From the IMG/VR virus record IMGVR_UViG_3300037258_001220, positions 1 to 40,546 of that record: a stretch of DNA of 40,546 nt. One strand, 5' to 3'. The notes beneath the pieces are model-generated. The model saw only the letters and a program-made list of their open reading frames with translations, did not search any database and had not been told where the DNA came from. Positions 15,304 to 22,617 of the stretch are shown in pieces. Made by a program: the position numbers and the translations under genes. The stretch's first letter is position 1, and each line of letters begins with the position of its first letter. The stretch is from a virus.

Positions 15304-16442
15304 TGGGTTATTCCGCGATTGTTCGGGCAGTATATTCGAGTGTCTGGGCGATTCTGCCTGAGAAGCTCGAGGCGATTGCCGCGTTTCTGCAGCTCAAGGC
15401 GGAAGGCGGCGCGGCGGCTCCGGAGATCATAGTCGCGATCCGCGCCGAAAATGAGATTGCGGCGGCGCGCATGAAAAGCCTCTCGGCGGACAAGCCTGGA
15501 TCGGTGGCTGTGCTGCCGCTCTACGGGATCATCAATCAGCGTTACGCCGGCGATTTCTCCGGGCCGAGCGGGACTTCGGTGCAGGAGTTCACGCAGCAGT
15601 TTCGCCAGGCGATGAACGATCCCAACGTGAAGGCGATCGTGATCGACGTGGACTCACCCGGAGGCACCGTTGCCGGCGTCGACGAGCTGGCGACGGAGAT
15701 TTACAACGCGCGCAAGCAGGGAACCAAGAAGATCTCTGCCGTGTCGAACTGCCTCTGCGCAAGCGCGGCCTATTACATCGCCTCCCAGGCAAATGAGGTT
15801 TGCGTCAGTCCGAGCTCGATGACGGGCTCGATCGGCGTGTATCAACTGCACGAGGATGATTCCGCGGCGCTCGACGATCTGGGCGTCAAATTCACCTTCA
15901 TCTCGGCAGGAAAATACAAAACCGAGGGCAACAGCTTCGAGCCGCTTGGCGACGAAGCGAAAACCGCGATGCAAGGCGTGGTGGATGATTTTTACGGGCT
16001 TTTCGCGAAGGCGGTGGCGCGGGGCCGGGGCGTGGCGTTGAAGGCGGTGACCAACGGCTTCGGCCAGGGCCGGTGCCTGACGGCGAGCGATGCGGTGAAG
16101 CAGGGCCTGGCGGATCGCGTGGCGACGCTCGATGAAGTGCTGGGGAAATACGGGGTGAAGCAGAATCCGGGAGCTTCCGCTTCGAGCCGTGGGGCGAGCC
16201 CGGCTGCGGCGCGCGCGGCCGACGATACGACGGTTGTGGACGATGACGATGAGATGTCGGCGGGGGGTTGCAGCTGCGATTGCGCGGCCTGCGTTGCCGG
16301 CGATTGCTCCGGCTGCACTCACGACGGGTGCGACACCGACGAAGAGGGTTGCGAGGGATGCGGAATGGCGTCGGCGAAGAACGATCTCAGCAAGTCTGAG
16401 GCTGAAGCGCGCGCGCGCAAACTGCGCCTGGCGCGGGCTTAA
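15303..16442 (+). CDS. Head maturation protease, S49/ClpP-like
   Basis: A 379-residue protein. The start ATG overlaps the portal stop by one base. It is a SppA/S49-type serine protease: the GGTVAGVDEL loop (oxyanion region) near 118-130, the nucleophile Ser154 in CASAAYYIAS, and Lys204 or Lys206 in SAGKYKTEG as the base. It processes capsid proteins during head maturation. The C-terminal 80 residues are extra: an acidic run (DDDDE), then nine Cys in about 33 residues, then a helical end. This tail may be a scaffold or metal-binding segment removed on maturation. Confidence 0.9.
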   Translation: MGYSAIVRAVYSSVWAILPEKLEAIAAFLQLKAEGGAAAPEIIVAIRAENEIAAARMKSLSADKPGSVAVLPLYGIINQRYAGDFSGPSGTSVQEFTQQFRQAMNDPNVKAIVIDVDSPGGTVAGVDELATEIYNARKQGTKKISAVSNCLCASAAYYIASQANEVCVSPSSMTGSIGVYQLHEDDSAALDDLGVKFTFISAGKYKTEGNSFEPLGDEAKTAMQGVVDDFYGLFAKAVARGRGVALKAVTNGFGQGRCLTASDAVKQGLADRVATLDEVLGKYGVKQNPGASASSRGASPAAARAADDTTVVDDDDEMSAGGCSCDCAACVAGDCSGCTHDGCDTDEEGCEGCGMASAKNDLSKSEAEARARKLRLARA

Positions 16443-16460
16443 AGCTTTTCGATAAATCCC

Positions 16461-16476
16461 GGCGGCCGATGCCGCC
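16461..16476 (+). other. Hairpin in capsid leader
   Basis: Arms GGCGGC and GCCGCC with loop CGAT, followed by TTGTTG. It could be a weak terminator or leader structure in the 136-base gap ahead of the capsid gene. A TGACGTCA palindrome follows at 16481-16488. Confidence 0.4.
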
Positions 16477-16578
16477 TTGTTGACGTCACCCCTGCCCGAT
16501 GGCGGATGGGCGGCGTTGCGGCTTTAACCCGGTTCGGCGATTGGCCGAGCCTAACTACTGTTTCCGAGGAGGAAACCG

Positions 16579-17862
16579 ATGAAGCTCCGTGAAGCACAGC
16601 AAGCCCTCGCCGCCGCGACCGATGCCGCCGCGGCGATCGACGCAGCGGTCGCTCCTGGCGCCATGATGACGACAGAGCAGAGCGCCCTGTTTGATACGCA
16701 CATGGCCAAGGCCAATGCACTGAAGGCCGAGATCGCCCGTCTCGATAATCTCTCCGAAATGCAGCGTACCGTCAGCACTTCCATCGAAGTCTCGAAGCCG
16801 GAGGGTTCAAAGAGGCCCTGGGCGAGCTTTGGTGAGCAGCTTTCCGCGATCGCCAAGGGCACCAAGCTGATTGGCTCCGGCCACACGAGCCTCGCCGATC
16901 CGCGCTTGTTTGCGGCCCTGGGCGCGAACGAAACCATTCCCTCTGAGGGCGGTTTCCTGGTGGCACCCGAATTCGGCGATGCGATCCTGCAGAAGACTTA
17001 CGACGTGGGTGAGATCGCGAGCCGCTGCCGGAAGATTCCGTTCAACTCCGCGCGCCTGGTGATGAACGCGATCGACGAAAACAGCCGCGCGGATGGCCAG
17101 CGCTGGGGCGGCATTCTCTCCTACTGGGAGGCTGAGGGCGCGCCCTACCAGGGCACGAAGCCGAAGTTCACCCAGGTGCAGTTCGTGGCGAACAAGCTCA
17201 TCGGCCTGGCTTACGTGACCGAGGAGCAGCTGGAAGACGGGCCTGCGCTCGAGGGATACGTGAAAATGGCGTTCCCTGACGAGTTCGGCTTTCAGATCGA
17301 CAAGGCGATCTTTTCGGGCGGCGGCGCCGGCGTTCCGCAGGGCTTCCAGGTCTCCCCCTGCACGATCGTGCAGGCCAAGGATTCAGCGCAGGCCACGGGA
17401 ACGGTTTCGGCGACGAACGTGATGAACATGAAGTCGCGGCTCTGGGCGCCGAGCTTCAAGAACGCCGTCTGGCTGGCTGAGCAGTCGGTCGAGCCGCAGT
17501 TGCTGCCGTTGCTGATTGCCGGCACGGCCGCCACGACGGCGGCGCTGCTCTACACGCCTCCGGGCATGTACGGGAACGACTCTCCCTACGGGTTGCTCCT
17601 GGGACGGCCGGTGATCTTCGTGGAGCAGGCGGCTGCGCTTTCCAGCCAGGGCGATCTCAGCCTGGTGGACCTCTCGCAGTACCTGCTGCCGACGCGCACC
17701 GATATCCGCTCCGACAGTTCGATCCACGTGGCCTTCCTGACCGGCGAGATGGCTTTCCGGTTCATGCTGCGGCTCGATGGCGCGCCCTGGTGGAAGAAGC
17801 CGCTTACGCCGTTCTCCGGCGCCGCGACCCGCTCCCCCTTCGTCACGCTTCAGGCTCGTTAA
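16579..17862 (+). CDS. Major capsid protein, HK97 fold
   Basis: A 427-residue protein with a strong GAGGAGG ribosome site six bases before the ATG, fitting high expression. Residues 1-75 are an Ala-rich helical delta (scaffold) domain. From about 117 the body starts with ETIPSEGGFLVAPEFGDAIL, the typical first segment of HK97-fold capsids. A segment near 170-185 (RWGGILSYW) and 195-215 (TQVQFVANKLIGLAYVTEEQL), then DSPYGLLLGRPVIFVE near 335 and a FMLRLDGAPWWKKP end match the spine, A domain and C-terminal strand. The upstream protease probably removes the delta domain. Confidence 0.94.
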   Translation: MKLREAQQALAAATDAAAAIDAAVAPGAMMTTEQSALFDTHMAKANALKAEIARLDNLSEMQRTVSTSIEVSKPEGSKRPWASFGEQLSAIAKGTKLIGSGHTSLADPRLFAALGANETIPSEGGFLVAPEFGDAILQKTYDVGEIASRCRKIPFNSARLVMNAIDENSRADGQRWGGILSYWEAEGAPYQGTKPKFTQVQFVANKLIGLAYVTEEQLEDGPALEGYVKMAFPDEFGFQIDKAIFSGGGAGVPQGFQVSPCTIVQAKDSAQATGTVSATNVMNMKSRLWAPSFKNAVWLAEQSVEPQLLPLLIAGTAATTAALLYTPPGMYGNDSPYGLLLGRPVIFVEQAAALSSQGDLSLVDLSQYLLPTRTDIRSDSSIHVAFLTGEMAFRFMLRLDGAPWWKKPLTPFSGAATRSPFVTLQAR

Positions 17863-17876
17863 CCGGTTTCGAGGAC

Positions 17877-17901
17877 TCCCGGGCCCCGACCGGGCCTGGG
17901 A
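17877..17901 (+). terminator. Hairpin after the capsid gene
   Basis: Arms TCCCGGGCCC and GGGCCTGGGA pair over 10 bases with one G-U and a CGACC loop, then ATTTCG. The T run is short, so this may only attenuate read-through or protect the abundant capsid mRNA. Confidence 0.5.
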
Positions 17902-17952
17902 TTTCGAGAACTTCACATTGTTCTCGGCATTGGCCGGGAAAGGAAATCAGCA

Positions 17953-18477
17953 ATGAGCGCAAAAGGTTTCTGGCTTTCACAGGACGGGCATGTTTGCCCG
18001 CTCGTTCCTCCGAAGAGTTCGAGCGCCGCGGTTGCGGGCGTTCGATTCAACATGGCGATGTGGAGTCACGCTTCGATCCTGCTCGCCCTGGGCGCGGCCG
18101 GCGGTCCGATCGGCGCCATCACGGTCAGCGTGTTTACGGCGCTGACGGGCGGCTCCGGCGTGGCAATTCCCTACCGGCTTTTCAAGCAGGAGTCGGGAAG
18201 CGCGCCGTTCGATGTGTTCTCGAACAATACGGTGACGAACAGCGGCAACTTCCCGCAGCTGGCATCCGGATACACCCCGGGATCGGATGTGGTCGATGCC
18301 TTCTACGTGATCGAACTCGATGCAGCCGATCTGCTGGCTGCCGGAAACGGTGGCGGCTACGTGGAACTGGACGTGGCGGTGGGATCGATGGGCACAACAG
18401 CGCAACTGCTGGCGGCCTACGCGGTTCTTTCGGCTGGAAGCTACACCGGCGATCAGTCGGCTTCAGCTCAGGTCTAA
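17953..18477 (+). CDS. Probable head decoration protein
   Basis: A 174-residue protein directly after the capsid gene. The ribosome site AAAGGAAA is close upstream. It is rich in Gly, Ala, Ser and beta-branched residues, with no charge clusters. Strand-like segments are spread through it, including VIELDAADLLAAGNGGGYVELDV. Position and composition suggest a capsid-decorating or head fibre-like protein, but I recognise no specific family. Confidence 0.55.
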   Translation: MSAKGFWLSQDGHVCPLVPPKSSSAAVAGVRFNMAMWSHASILLALGAAGGPIGAITVSVFTALTGGSGVAIPYRLFKQESGSAPFDVFSNNTVTNSGNFPQLASGYTPGSDVVDAFYVIELDAADLLAAGNGGGYVELDVAVGSMGTTAQLLAAYAVLSAGSYTGDQSASAQV

Positions 18478-18504
18478 ACCTTTCAACGAACAGAATCACA
18501 GCAA

Positions 18505-18542
18505 CCCGGGGTTCGCGAGCCAACCAGCTCGCGAACCCCGGG
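18505..18542 (+). terminator. Perfect 16-bp hairpin after decoration gene
   Basis: Arms CCCGGGGTTCGCGAGC and GCTCGCGAACCCCGGG are fully complementary with the six-base loop CAACCA. No T run follows. It sits between the decoration gene and the next small gene. It could stop transcription, protect mRNA ends or serve as a protein-binding site. Confidence 0.65.
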
Positions 18543-18553
18543 CGAAAGGCGCG

Positions 18554-18742
18554 ATGCTTCTCAAGATCAATTTTGGCCCGCGCAAGGGCGAGATCCAGGA
18601 TGTGGCTCCGGAGGCAGGGCGCGCCCTGCTCGCCGACGGGCGCGCGACCTGGCCGACGCCGGATCAGAATCCAGCGCAGGCGGCCGGAGATTCAAAGGCC
18701 CCAGACAAGCCGCGTGGGCGGCAGCAGCGGAAGGAACGATAG
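18554..18742 (+). CDS. Hypothetical small head-region protein
   Basis: A 62-residue protein. ATG 18554 starts 12 bases after the perfect hairpin; a longer frame upstream would run through the preceding gene. It opens MLLKINFGPRKGEIQDV, a pattern seen in small phage proteins after capsid genes, and ends in a basic, disordered tail. Function unknown. Confidence 0.6.
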   Translation: MLLKINFGPRKGEIQDVAPEAGRALLADGRATWPTPDQNPAQAAGDSKAPDKPRGRQQRKER

Positions 18743-18748
18743 GAGATC

Positions 18749-19636
18749 ATGGAGCCTCTTCGCCTTATCACTCCGCCCACCGGCGAGCCGGTTGCATTGC
18801 TCGACCTGAAGAATCTGCTCCGGATTCCTGTGGCGGATACGAGCTGGGACACCACGCTAGCGTTGTTCCTACTGGCTGCGCGCGAATCGTGCGAAAACTA
18901 CTGCCGCATCGCCATCATGATGCAGACCTGGCTTGCGCGCATGGACAGTTTTCCCAGCGTCCCGCTGCGGTATGACCGAAACGGCTACCCGCAGATGCTT
19001 TTGCCGAAGCCGCCGTTTCAGTCGATCGATTCCTTTACTTACGTCGACACGAGCGGCGCTGTGCAGGTCCTCACGCGCGATCCGAGCTACGGCGTGAATC
19101 TTGCCGCCCCGTTCTACGGTTATCAGCTGGACCCTGGCGGCGGGATCATGCCGGCAGGCCTGACGCCGCCCTGGGCGCGGCCGTGGCCGCCGCAACGCAT
19201 GGTGCCGATGAATGTCACGGTGCAGTTCCGGTGCGGGTACGGAGGGCCGATTACGGCGTCGGTCGATACGGGCTCCAAACTGCTGGTCGCGCCTAATTTC
19301 AGGTTCAACCCTGACGACGCTCCGCAGATAACCGGAGACACGGGAACGCCGATTTGCATTCCGGAGGCTGGAGGCGTGGTTGGCGGCGCGGCCTCGGCGC
19401 TCAATACCTTTGTTGCCTCGGTCGACAGCCAAGGCAACGCGACGCTCGCCGCCGCGGCGACGGCGGCCGTGAGCGCCGCAAGCGTGTGGGTGGGCAACCC
19501 GGTGCCGAACATGCTGAAGGTAGCGATCCTGTTTCAGGCGCAGTTCTTTTTCGAGCAGGGCGCGGTGACGGATCAGATGGAGCCGCACGTGATCAACATT
19601 CTTCGCAACGGCGGCTTCCGGAACCTGGTGAGTTGA
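18749..19636 (+). CDS. Head-tail connector, gp6-like
   Basis: A 295-residue protein, AGGAGAT before the start. Residues 1-60 match the gp6-like connector: TPPTGEPVALLDLKNLLRIP, then a helix with DTTLALFLLAARESCENYC. The C-terminal helix (ILFQAQFFFEQGAV) also fits. The family is usually about 100-200 residues. Here about 90 extra residues (near 190-260) with beta and Ala-rich content are inserted between the two helical parts. It forms a ring under the portal. Confidence 0.8.
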   Translation: MEPLRLITPPTGEPVALLDLKNLLRIPVADTSWDTTLALFLLAARESCENYCRIAIMMQTWLARMDSFPSVPLRYDRNGYPQMLLPKPPFQSIDSFTYVDTSGAVQVLTRDPSYGVNLAAPFYGYQLDPGGGIMPAGLTPPWARPWPPQRMVPMNVTVQFRCGYGGPITASVDTGSKLLVAPNFRFNPDDAPQITGDTGTPICIPEAGGVVGGAASALNTFVASVDSQGNATLAAAATAAVSAASVWVGNPVPNMLKVAILFQAQFFFEQGAVTDQMEPHVINILRNGGFRNLVS

Positions 19637-19637
19637 G

Positions 19638-20024
19638 ATGGCCGGCTACGGCGGAAGGGCGGTGACGCGGAATCCCCTGGTCATGGTGCCGGGGGAACTG
19701 CGGCAACTGGTGAGGGTCCAGTCTCCGGATTACGCGGCGGATGCGTCGGGGGCGAAGACGCTGGTTCCCGCGACCTGGGCGGACGTGGCGACAGCGAGCG
19801 CGCGCATTTACACGGCAGGCGGACGCGAGACCTCGATGGCCTCGCAGATCGTGAGCAATGTTTCGCACGTGGTGAAGATGCGCTGGCAGGGTGTGGTAGT
19901 CAAGGCGAATTATCGCGTGATCTACGAGGGCAGGATCTTCACCGTGCAGTATGTCGAGGATGTTGAAGAGCGGAACCGGGTGCTGCTGCTGTATTGCCTT
20001 GAAGTCGACGGCGGAGGGCAATAG
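19638..20024 (+). CDS. Head closure protein
   Basis: A 128-residue beta-rich protein with the features of the SPP1 gp16/HK97 gp7-like head-closure family: PGELRQLVRVQSPDY as strand one, TWADVATASARIYT, then VKMRWQGVVVKANYRVIYEGRIFTV and the final strand. It plugs the connector and gives a docking face for the tail. Confidence 0.85.
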   Translation: MAGYGGRAVTRNPLVMVPGELRQLVRVQSPDYAADASGAKTLVPATWADVATASARIYTAGGRETSMASQIVSNVSHVVKMRWQGVVVKANYRVIYEGRIFTVQYVEDVEERNRVLLLYCLEVDGGGQ

Positions 20025-20444
20025 GTGATCGAGGCGGGGTTGAATGCGCTGCTGGCGGGGAATGCGGCGCTGGCGTCGCTGGTCGGCGGCAGGGTGTTTC
20101 AGGGTGCGGCGCCGGACGACCTGGCGCAGTACCCGTGCGTGGCCTGGTCGTTTGTGGGCGGATCGGGCGATCCGACGTTTCAATCCGTGGGCGTGATCCG
20201 GCAGAGAGTGGAGATCAATGCCTTCGCGGCGCTGGCTGCGAACGGCAACTCGCCGGCGACGGTCGCCTCGCAGATTCGCGCGGCGGTGATTGCCGCGGTG
20301 CTGGGCTGGAAGCAGGTTCTGGGCGACGGGACCAGCGTGCTGGATGCAGAGCTTTTGAATCCTGGGACTGACATGGAGACGGCAGACAGAATCTACCGCC
20401 GCCTATGCGAGTTCTACGTGCTGTACACACTTAACAACCTCTAA
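20025..20444 (+). CDS. Tail completion protein, DUF3168/gp17-like
   Basis: A 139-residue protein from GTG directly after the previous stop. The opening helix (GLNALLAGNAALASLVGGRVF) followed by YPCVAWSFVGGSG and an RQRVEINAFA strand matches the DUF3168 family of tail terminator or completion proteins. It caps the tail tube at the head side. Confidence 0.85.
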   Translation: MIEAGLNALLAGNAALASLVGGRVFQGAAPDDLAQYPCVAWSFVGGSGDPTFQSVGVIRQRVEINAFAALAANGNSPATVASQIRAAVIAAVLGWKQVLGDGTSVLDAELLNPGTDMETADRIYRRLCEFYVLYTLNNL

Positions 20445-20457
20445 AGGAGCGTGCGCG

Positions 20458-21108
20458 ATGTCGCAGCAATTCACGGAAAAATTCACAGTGCCGGCGTCGT
20501 CGCCGTACACCTACAACCTGCTCAACCCCACCGGCGCCACATTGGTGCAGGTGCAAAGCCTGGCGGGGGTGGTGGTATCGGGCTGTTCGGTGGCGTCGGG
20601 CGTTCTGACAGTGCCTTCGGGCGAGGCGAGCGCGATCCTGATCGTGGTGTACAACGCCACGCCCAGCTCGAGCTACACGGGCAGCAAGGCGCAGGCGGGC
20701 CGGGGCGCCATCCTAACGATTGGAGGCGTGGTAATCGGTGAGCTCGACGAGATACCGCTCAAGCGCGGGAAGTGGAGCATGGCGAAGACCACCAACTTCC
20801 AATCTAACAAGGACGGCGAGCAGATTCCGACGATCCGAGAGCCAGCTTCCACGACTCTCGCGGGCAACCGTGTTTCGTCGGATTCAGGGCAGGCCGCGGT
20901 GGAGGCGGCGTATCAGAACGCGGCGCTGTCAGCCTTTGTGATTACTATGCCGATCAACACCGCGGCGGGGCAGTCGAGCCAGGGCGATACCTACAGCTTC
21001 AGCGCCTACGTGGCCGGGTCTGATTTCACGGTGCAGACGGAGCAAGTGGTGAAGTTCTCGATCGAACTGGGGATCACCGGACCTGTGACTCTTGCCGAGG
21101 GCAGCTAG
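20458..21108 (+). CDS. Tail tube protein
   Basis: A 216-residue beta-rich protein with the strong ribosome site AAAGGAG. It lies where the major tail protein is expected, between tail completion and chaperone. The segment from about 90 (GELDEIPLKRGKWSMAKTTN) and the region with VSSDSGQAAVEAAYQNAALSAF resemble tube proteins in that a strand pair is followed by the helix used in ring packing. The N-terminal 85 residues look like an added beta domain. Confidence 0.75.
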   Translation: MSQQFTEKFTVPASSPYTYNLLNPTGATLVQVQSLAGVVVSGCSVASGVLTVPSGEASAILIVVYNATPSSSYTGSKAQAGRGAILTIGGVVIGELDEIPLKRGKWSMAKTTNFQSNKDGEQIPTIREPASTTLAGNRVSSDSGQAAVEAAYQNAALSAFVITMPINTAAGQSSQGDTYSFSAYVAGSDFTVQTEQVVKFSIELGITGPVTLAEGS

Positions 21109-21149
21109 AAATAACGTCGGCGGTGTGACATAAGTCGTATTTCAATCTC

Positions 21150-21178
21150 CATGGGGCGTGCTACACTCACGCCCCATG
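21150..21178 (+). promoter_or_regulatory. 11-bp inverted repeat around an extended -10
   Basis: Arms CATGGGGCGTG and CACGCCCCATG are perfect, with the seven-base loop CTACACT. The loop with its left flank reads TGcTACACT, an extended -10 site (hexamer 21162-21167). A repressor binding the repeat would cover the promoter. The -35 match is poor. Confidence 0.5.
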
Positions 21179-21213
21179 AGGGACCAGCAGTTTGAAAGTC
21201 GGCTCGGTGACGC

Positions 21214-21399
21214 TTCTGTCGGCCCAAGAAGCCGGTGGAACTAGAGCAACTGCTCACGGCACGCAGCGAAGAGAGTGAGGCGGGAACAGCTTGGAGTCGA
21301 GAGGCCGTCCTGCAAGGGATTCGACGAGCCTTTGATAACATGCCTGGCGGATTAGTCGTACGCAAAAGTGGCAGTGGCGGCGGACGAGAGCGATGGTAA
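21214..21399 (+). pseudogene. Duplicate 3' fragment of tail chaperone gene
   Basis: Sixty-one open codons match the end of the frameshifted chaperone part at 22800-22967. They share RPKKPVEL, REAVL, GIRRAF, NMPGGL and VRKSGS; by my count 41 of 54 aligned residues are identical. A stop lies just upstream and there is no start, so it is a 5'-truncated remnant. It most likely came with the moron gene that follows it. Confidence 0.82.
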
Positions 21400-21402
21400 G
21401 CT
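21365..21402 (+). promoter_or_regulatory. Moron promoter element, copy 1
   Basis: AAAGTGGCAG (21365-21374), 22 bases, then TAAGCT (21397-21402) preceded by TGG, giving the extended -10 form TGgTAAGCT, then GAATGG. The same element with identical spacing stands before the other two cargo genes. Confidence 0.6.
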
Positions 21403-21424
21403 GAATGGCTTGGAGGGGTTTGGA

Positions 21425-21847
21425 ATGAAGCGGTCAATCGTTCTCGCGCTTGCATGCGTTTTGGTGCTTGGCGTGGTTGCCACCGCTGGATGGTGGTTTC
21501 ATGAACGCGCCGTTTGGGAAGATGCTTATACGGCCGCAATACAAGCCTTTCGCGGTGCTTATGAATCGCGTGATGAAGACACCGCAGCCTTTGCTCCGGA
21601 GCGTAGAGAATTTGAGATTCAAAGGGCGCGGTTGGATGATCTGCTTCCGAGGACCGACGAGGAAGTTGACCAGGCGGAGAAATTGCGGCTATGTGCAGAC
21701 GATCTGGATCTCTATCGGGAAAGTTCTGGGACTTTGCTTGAATCTGTGACGCTTAGGAGCGAGTCGCCAGAGGAGTTTGCTAAGGATCGTGCAAATTTGG
21801 CTGATTTGAGCAAAGGTGCCTTCAGCTGCCTCCGCGTTTCTGATTAG
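21425..21847 (+). CDS. Moron 1: signal-anchored exported protein
   Basis: A 140-residue protein with GGAGG at 21412-21416. ATG 21425 is chosen over a GTG 57 bases upstream that lies in the promoter element. Residues 5-25 are a hydrophobic signal anchor (IVLALACVLVLGVVATAGWW). The rest is charged, helical and would face the periplasm. No known domain. With its own promoter and terminator between two tail genes it fits a moron, perhaps for superinfection exclusion or host change. This role is inferred from position. Confidence 0.65.
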   Translation: MKRSIVLALACVLVLGVVATAGWWFHERAVWEDAYTAAIQAFRGAYESRDEDTAAFAPERREFEIQRARLDDLLPRTDEEVDQAEKLRLCADDLDLYRESSGTLLESVTLRSESPEEFAKDRANLADLSKGAFSCLRVSD

Positions 21848-21868
21848 CGTTTTATGTAGCAGATGATC

Positions 21869-21897
21869 AAGCCGCCTTTCGGGGTGGCCTTCTTGTT
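21869..21897 (+). terminator. Hairpin terminator after moron 1
   Basis: AAGCCGCC pairs imperfectly (one G-U, one bulge) with GGTGGCCTT, then CTTGTT. It is a worn version of the perfect hairpin at 22200. Confidence 0.55.
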
Positions 21898-21906
21898 GGT
21901 GCCGGG

Positions 21907-21944
21907 AAAGTGGCAGCGGCGAATCGGCCGGGCGGTGATAAGCT
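21907..21944 (+). promoter_or_regulatory. Moron promoter element, copy 2
   Basis: AAAGTGGCAG (21907-21916), 22 bases, then TAAGCT (21939-21944) preceded by TGA. Only nine bases separate the -10 from the ATG of the next gene, so the mRNA should be leaderless or nearly so. Confidence 0.6.
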
Positions 21945-21953
21945 GAACGGGTT

Positions 21954-22166
21954 ATGGCACGCGAAACACTTTCCGAATATCTTGCTGTCCAGAACAAGTA
22001 TCTGGATGAGCACGAGGCACCGCTGCTTACCGAACTCTCAAAGGTTCACAAAGTTGCCGAGCCGAGGCAGCCGCTCAGCTTTGGGGCGATGGTGGCCGCG
22101 ACCTTTTTGGGTAACCTGGCGTTCGCGCTTCTTTGTGGCGTTCTGTACGTGATGATGCATCCGTAG
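21954..22166 (+). CDS. Moron 2: tail-anchored membrane protein
   Basis: A 70-residue protein. Residues 1-40 are charged and helical and stay in the cytoplasm. Residues 46-67 form a C-terminal membrane helix (MVAATFLGNLAFALLCGVLY). No ribosome site is visible because the -10 is so close, which fits leaderless translation. Small membrane proteins of this type in prophages often block later phage infection. That is inference. Confidence 0.6.
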   Translation: MARETLSEYLAVQNKYLDEHEAPLLTELSKVHKVAEPRQPLSFGAMVAATFLGNLAFALLCGVLYVMMHP

Positions 22167-22199
22167 CCTGGCAATAACCGTTTCTGATCCCGCAGTATG

Positions 22200-22224
22200 A
22201 AGCCGCCTTTCGAGGCGGCTTTTT
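22200..22224 (+). terminator. Rho-independent terminator after moron 2
   Basis: AAGCCGCC (22200-22207), loop TTTCGA, GGCGGCTT (22214-22221), then more T. This perfect 8-bp stem lies just before the tail chaperone gene, so late transcription must be able to read through or restart. Confidence 0.85.
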
Positions 22225-22236
22225 GATGGAGGAAGG

Positions 22237-22617
22237 ATGGCAAGGGTGAATCGGAATAAGGTTGACGGTTTTCCAAACCCAGTGATCCCGGAGGTTTCGA
22301 TCGAGCTCGACGGGGAGGTCTACAAACTTTGCTTTGATTTCCAGGCTCTGGCGATCGCCAAGGCGAAGTTGAAGGAAGCGGGAGTTGAGATCAACGTGCT
22401 CCGCTCGATCAATTTTGCGGACCTCGATGTCGATACGCTGCCTGCGGTGTTCTTTGCGGCGGCTTCTCGCTGCCAGCCTGGATTGACCTGGGAACAGGCT
22501 CAACGGACGGTAAACATCCGGACAGCCGGGAGTATCGCGGTTGGCCTCTTTGCGGCGTGGAAGGCGGCGATGGCCAAGCCGGCGAAAAACCCTCCGGTGG
22601 CGGACAAGGAGAGCTGA
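22237..22617 (+). CDS. Tail assembly chaperone (G-like)
   Basis: A 126-residue protein between tail tube and tape measure. It has a short N-terminal strand pair (EVSIELDGEVYKLCFDFQALAIAKAKL), a helical middle and a WEQAQRTVNI segment, as in gp-G type chaperones of siphoviruses. It binds the tape measure during tail assembly. Near its 3' end is the slippery G-AAA-AAC at 22584-22590, where part of the ribosomes should shift by -1 into the frame ending at 22967. Confidence 0.85.
   Translation: MARVNRNKVDGFPNPVIPEVSIELDGEVYKLCFDFQALAIAKAKLKEAGVEINVLRSINFADLDVDTLPAVFFAAASRCQPGLTWEQAQRTVNIRTAGSIAVGLFAAWKAAMAKPAKNPPVADKES
22584..22590 (+). promoter_or_regulatory. Probable -1 frameshift site
   Basis: In the zero frame the codons are GCG-AAA-AAC, so the slip site is GAAAAAC. 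It lies nine codons before the zero-frame stop. After a -1 slip the reading continues as PSGGGQGEL and stays open to 22967. The heptamer is close to A-AAA-AAC but has G first, so its efficiency is uncertain. Confidence 0.65.

Larger units (their letters stand above)
21109..21424 (+). other. Regulatory spacer with gene remnant
   Basis: This gap holds an inverted repeat with a promoter-like loop, a 61-codon remnant of a chaperone gene and the first moron promoter element. A 22-codon frame from 21176 has no support as a gene. Confidence 0.7.

Noticed and set aside
21910-22152. 80-codon + frame overlapping moron 2
   Set aside because: It begins inside the promoter element and lacks the membrane helix. 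The 21954 frame ends with a clear membrane segment and fits the terminator position.
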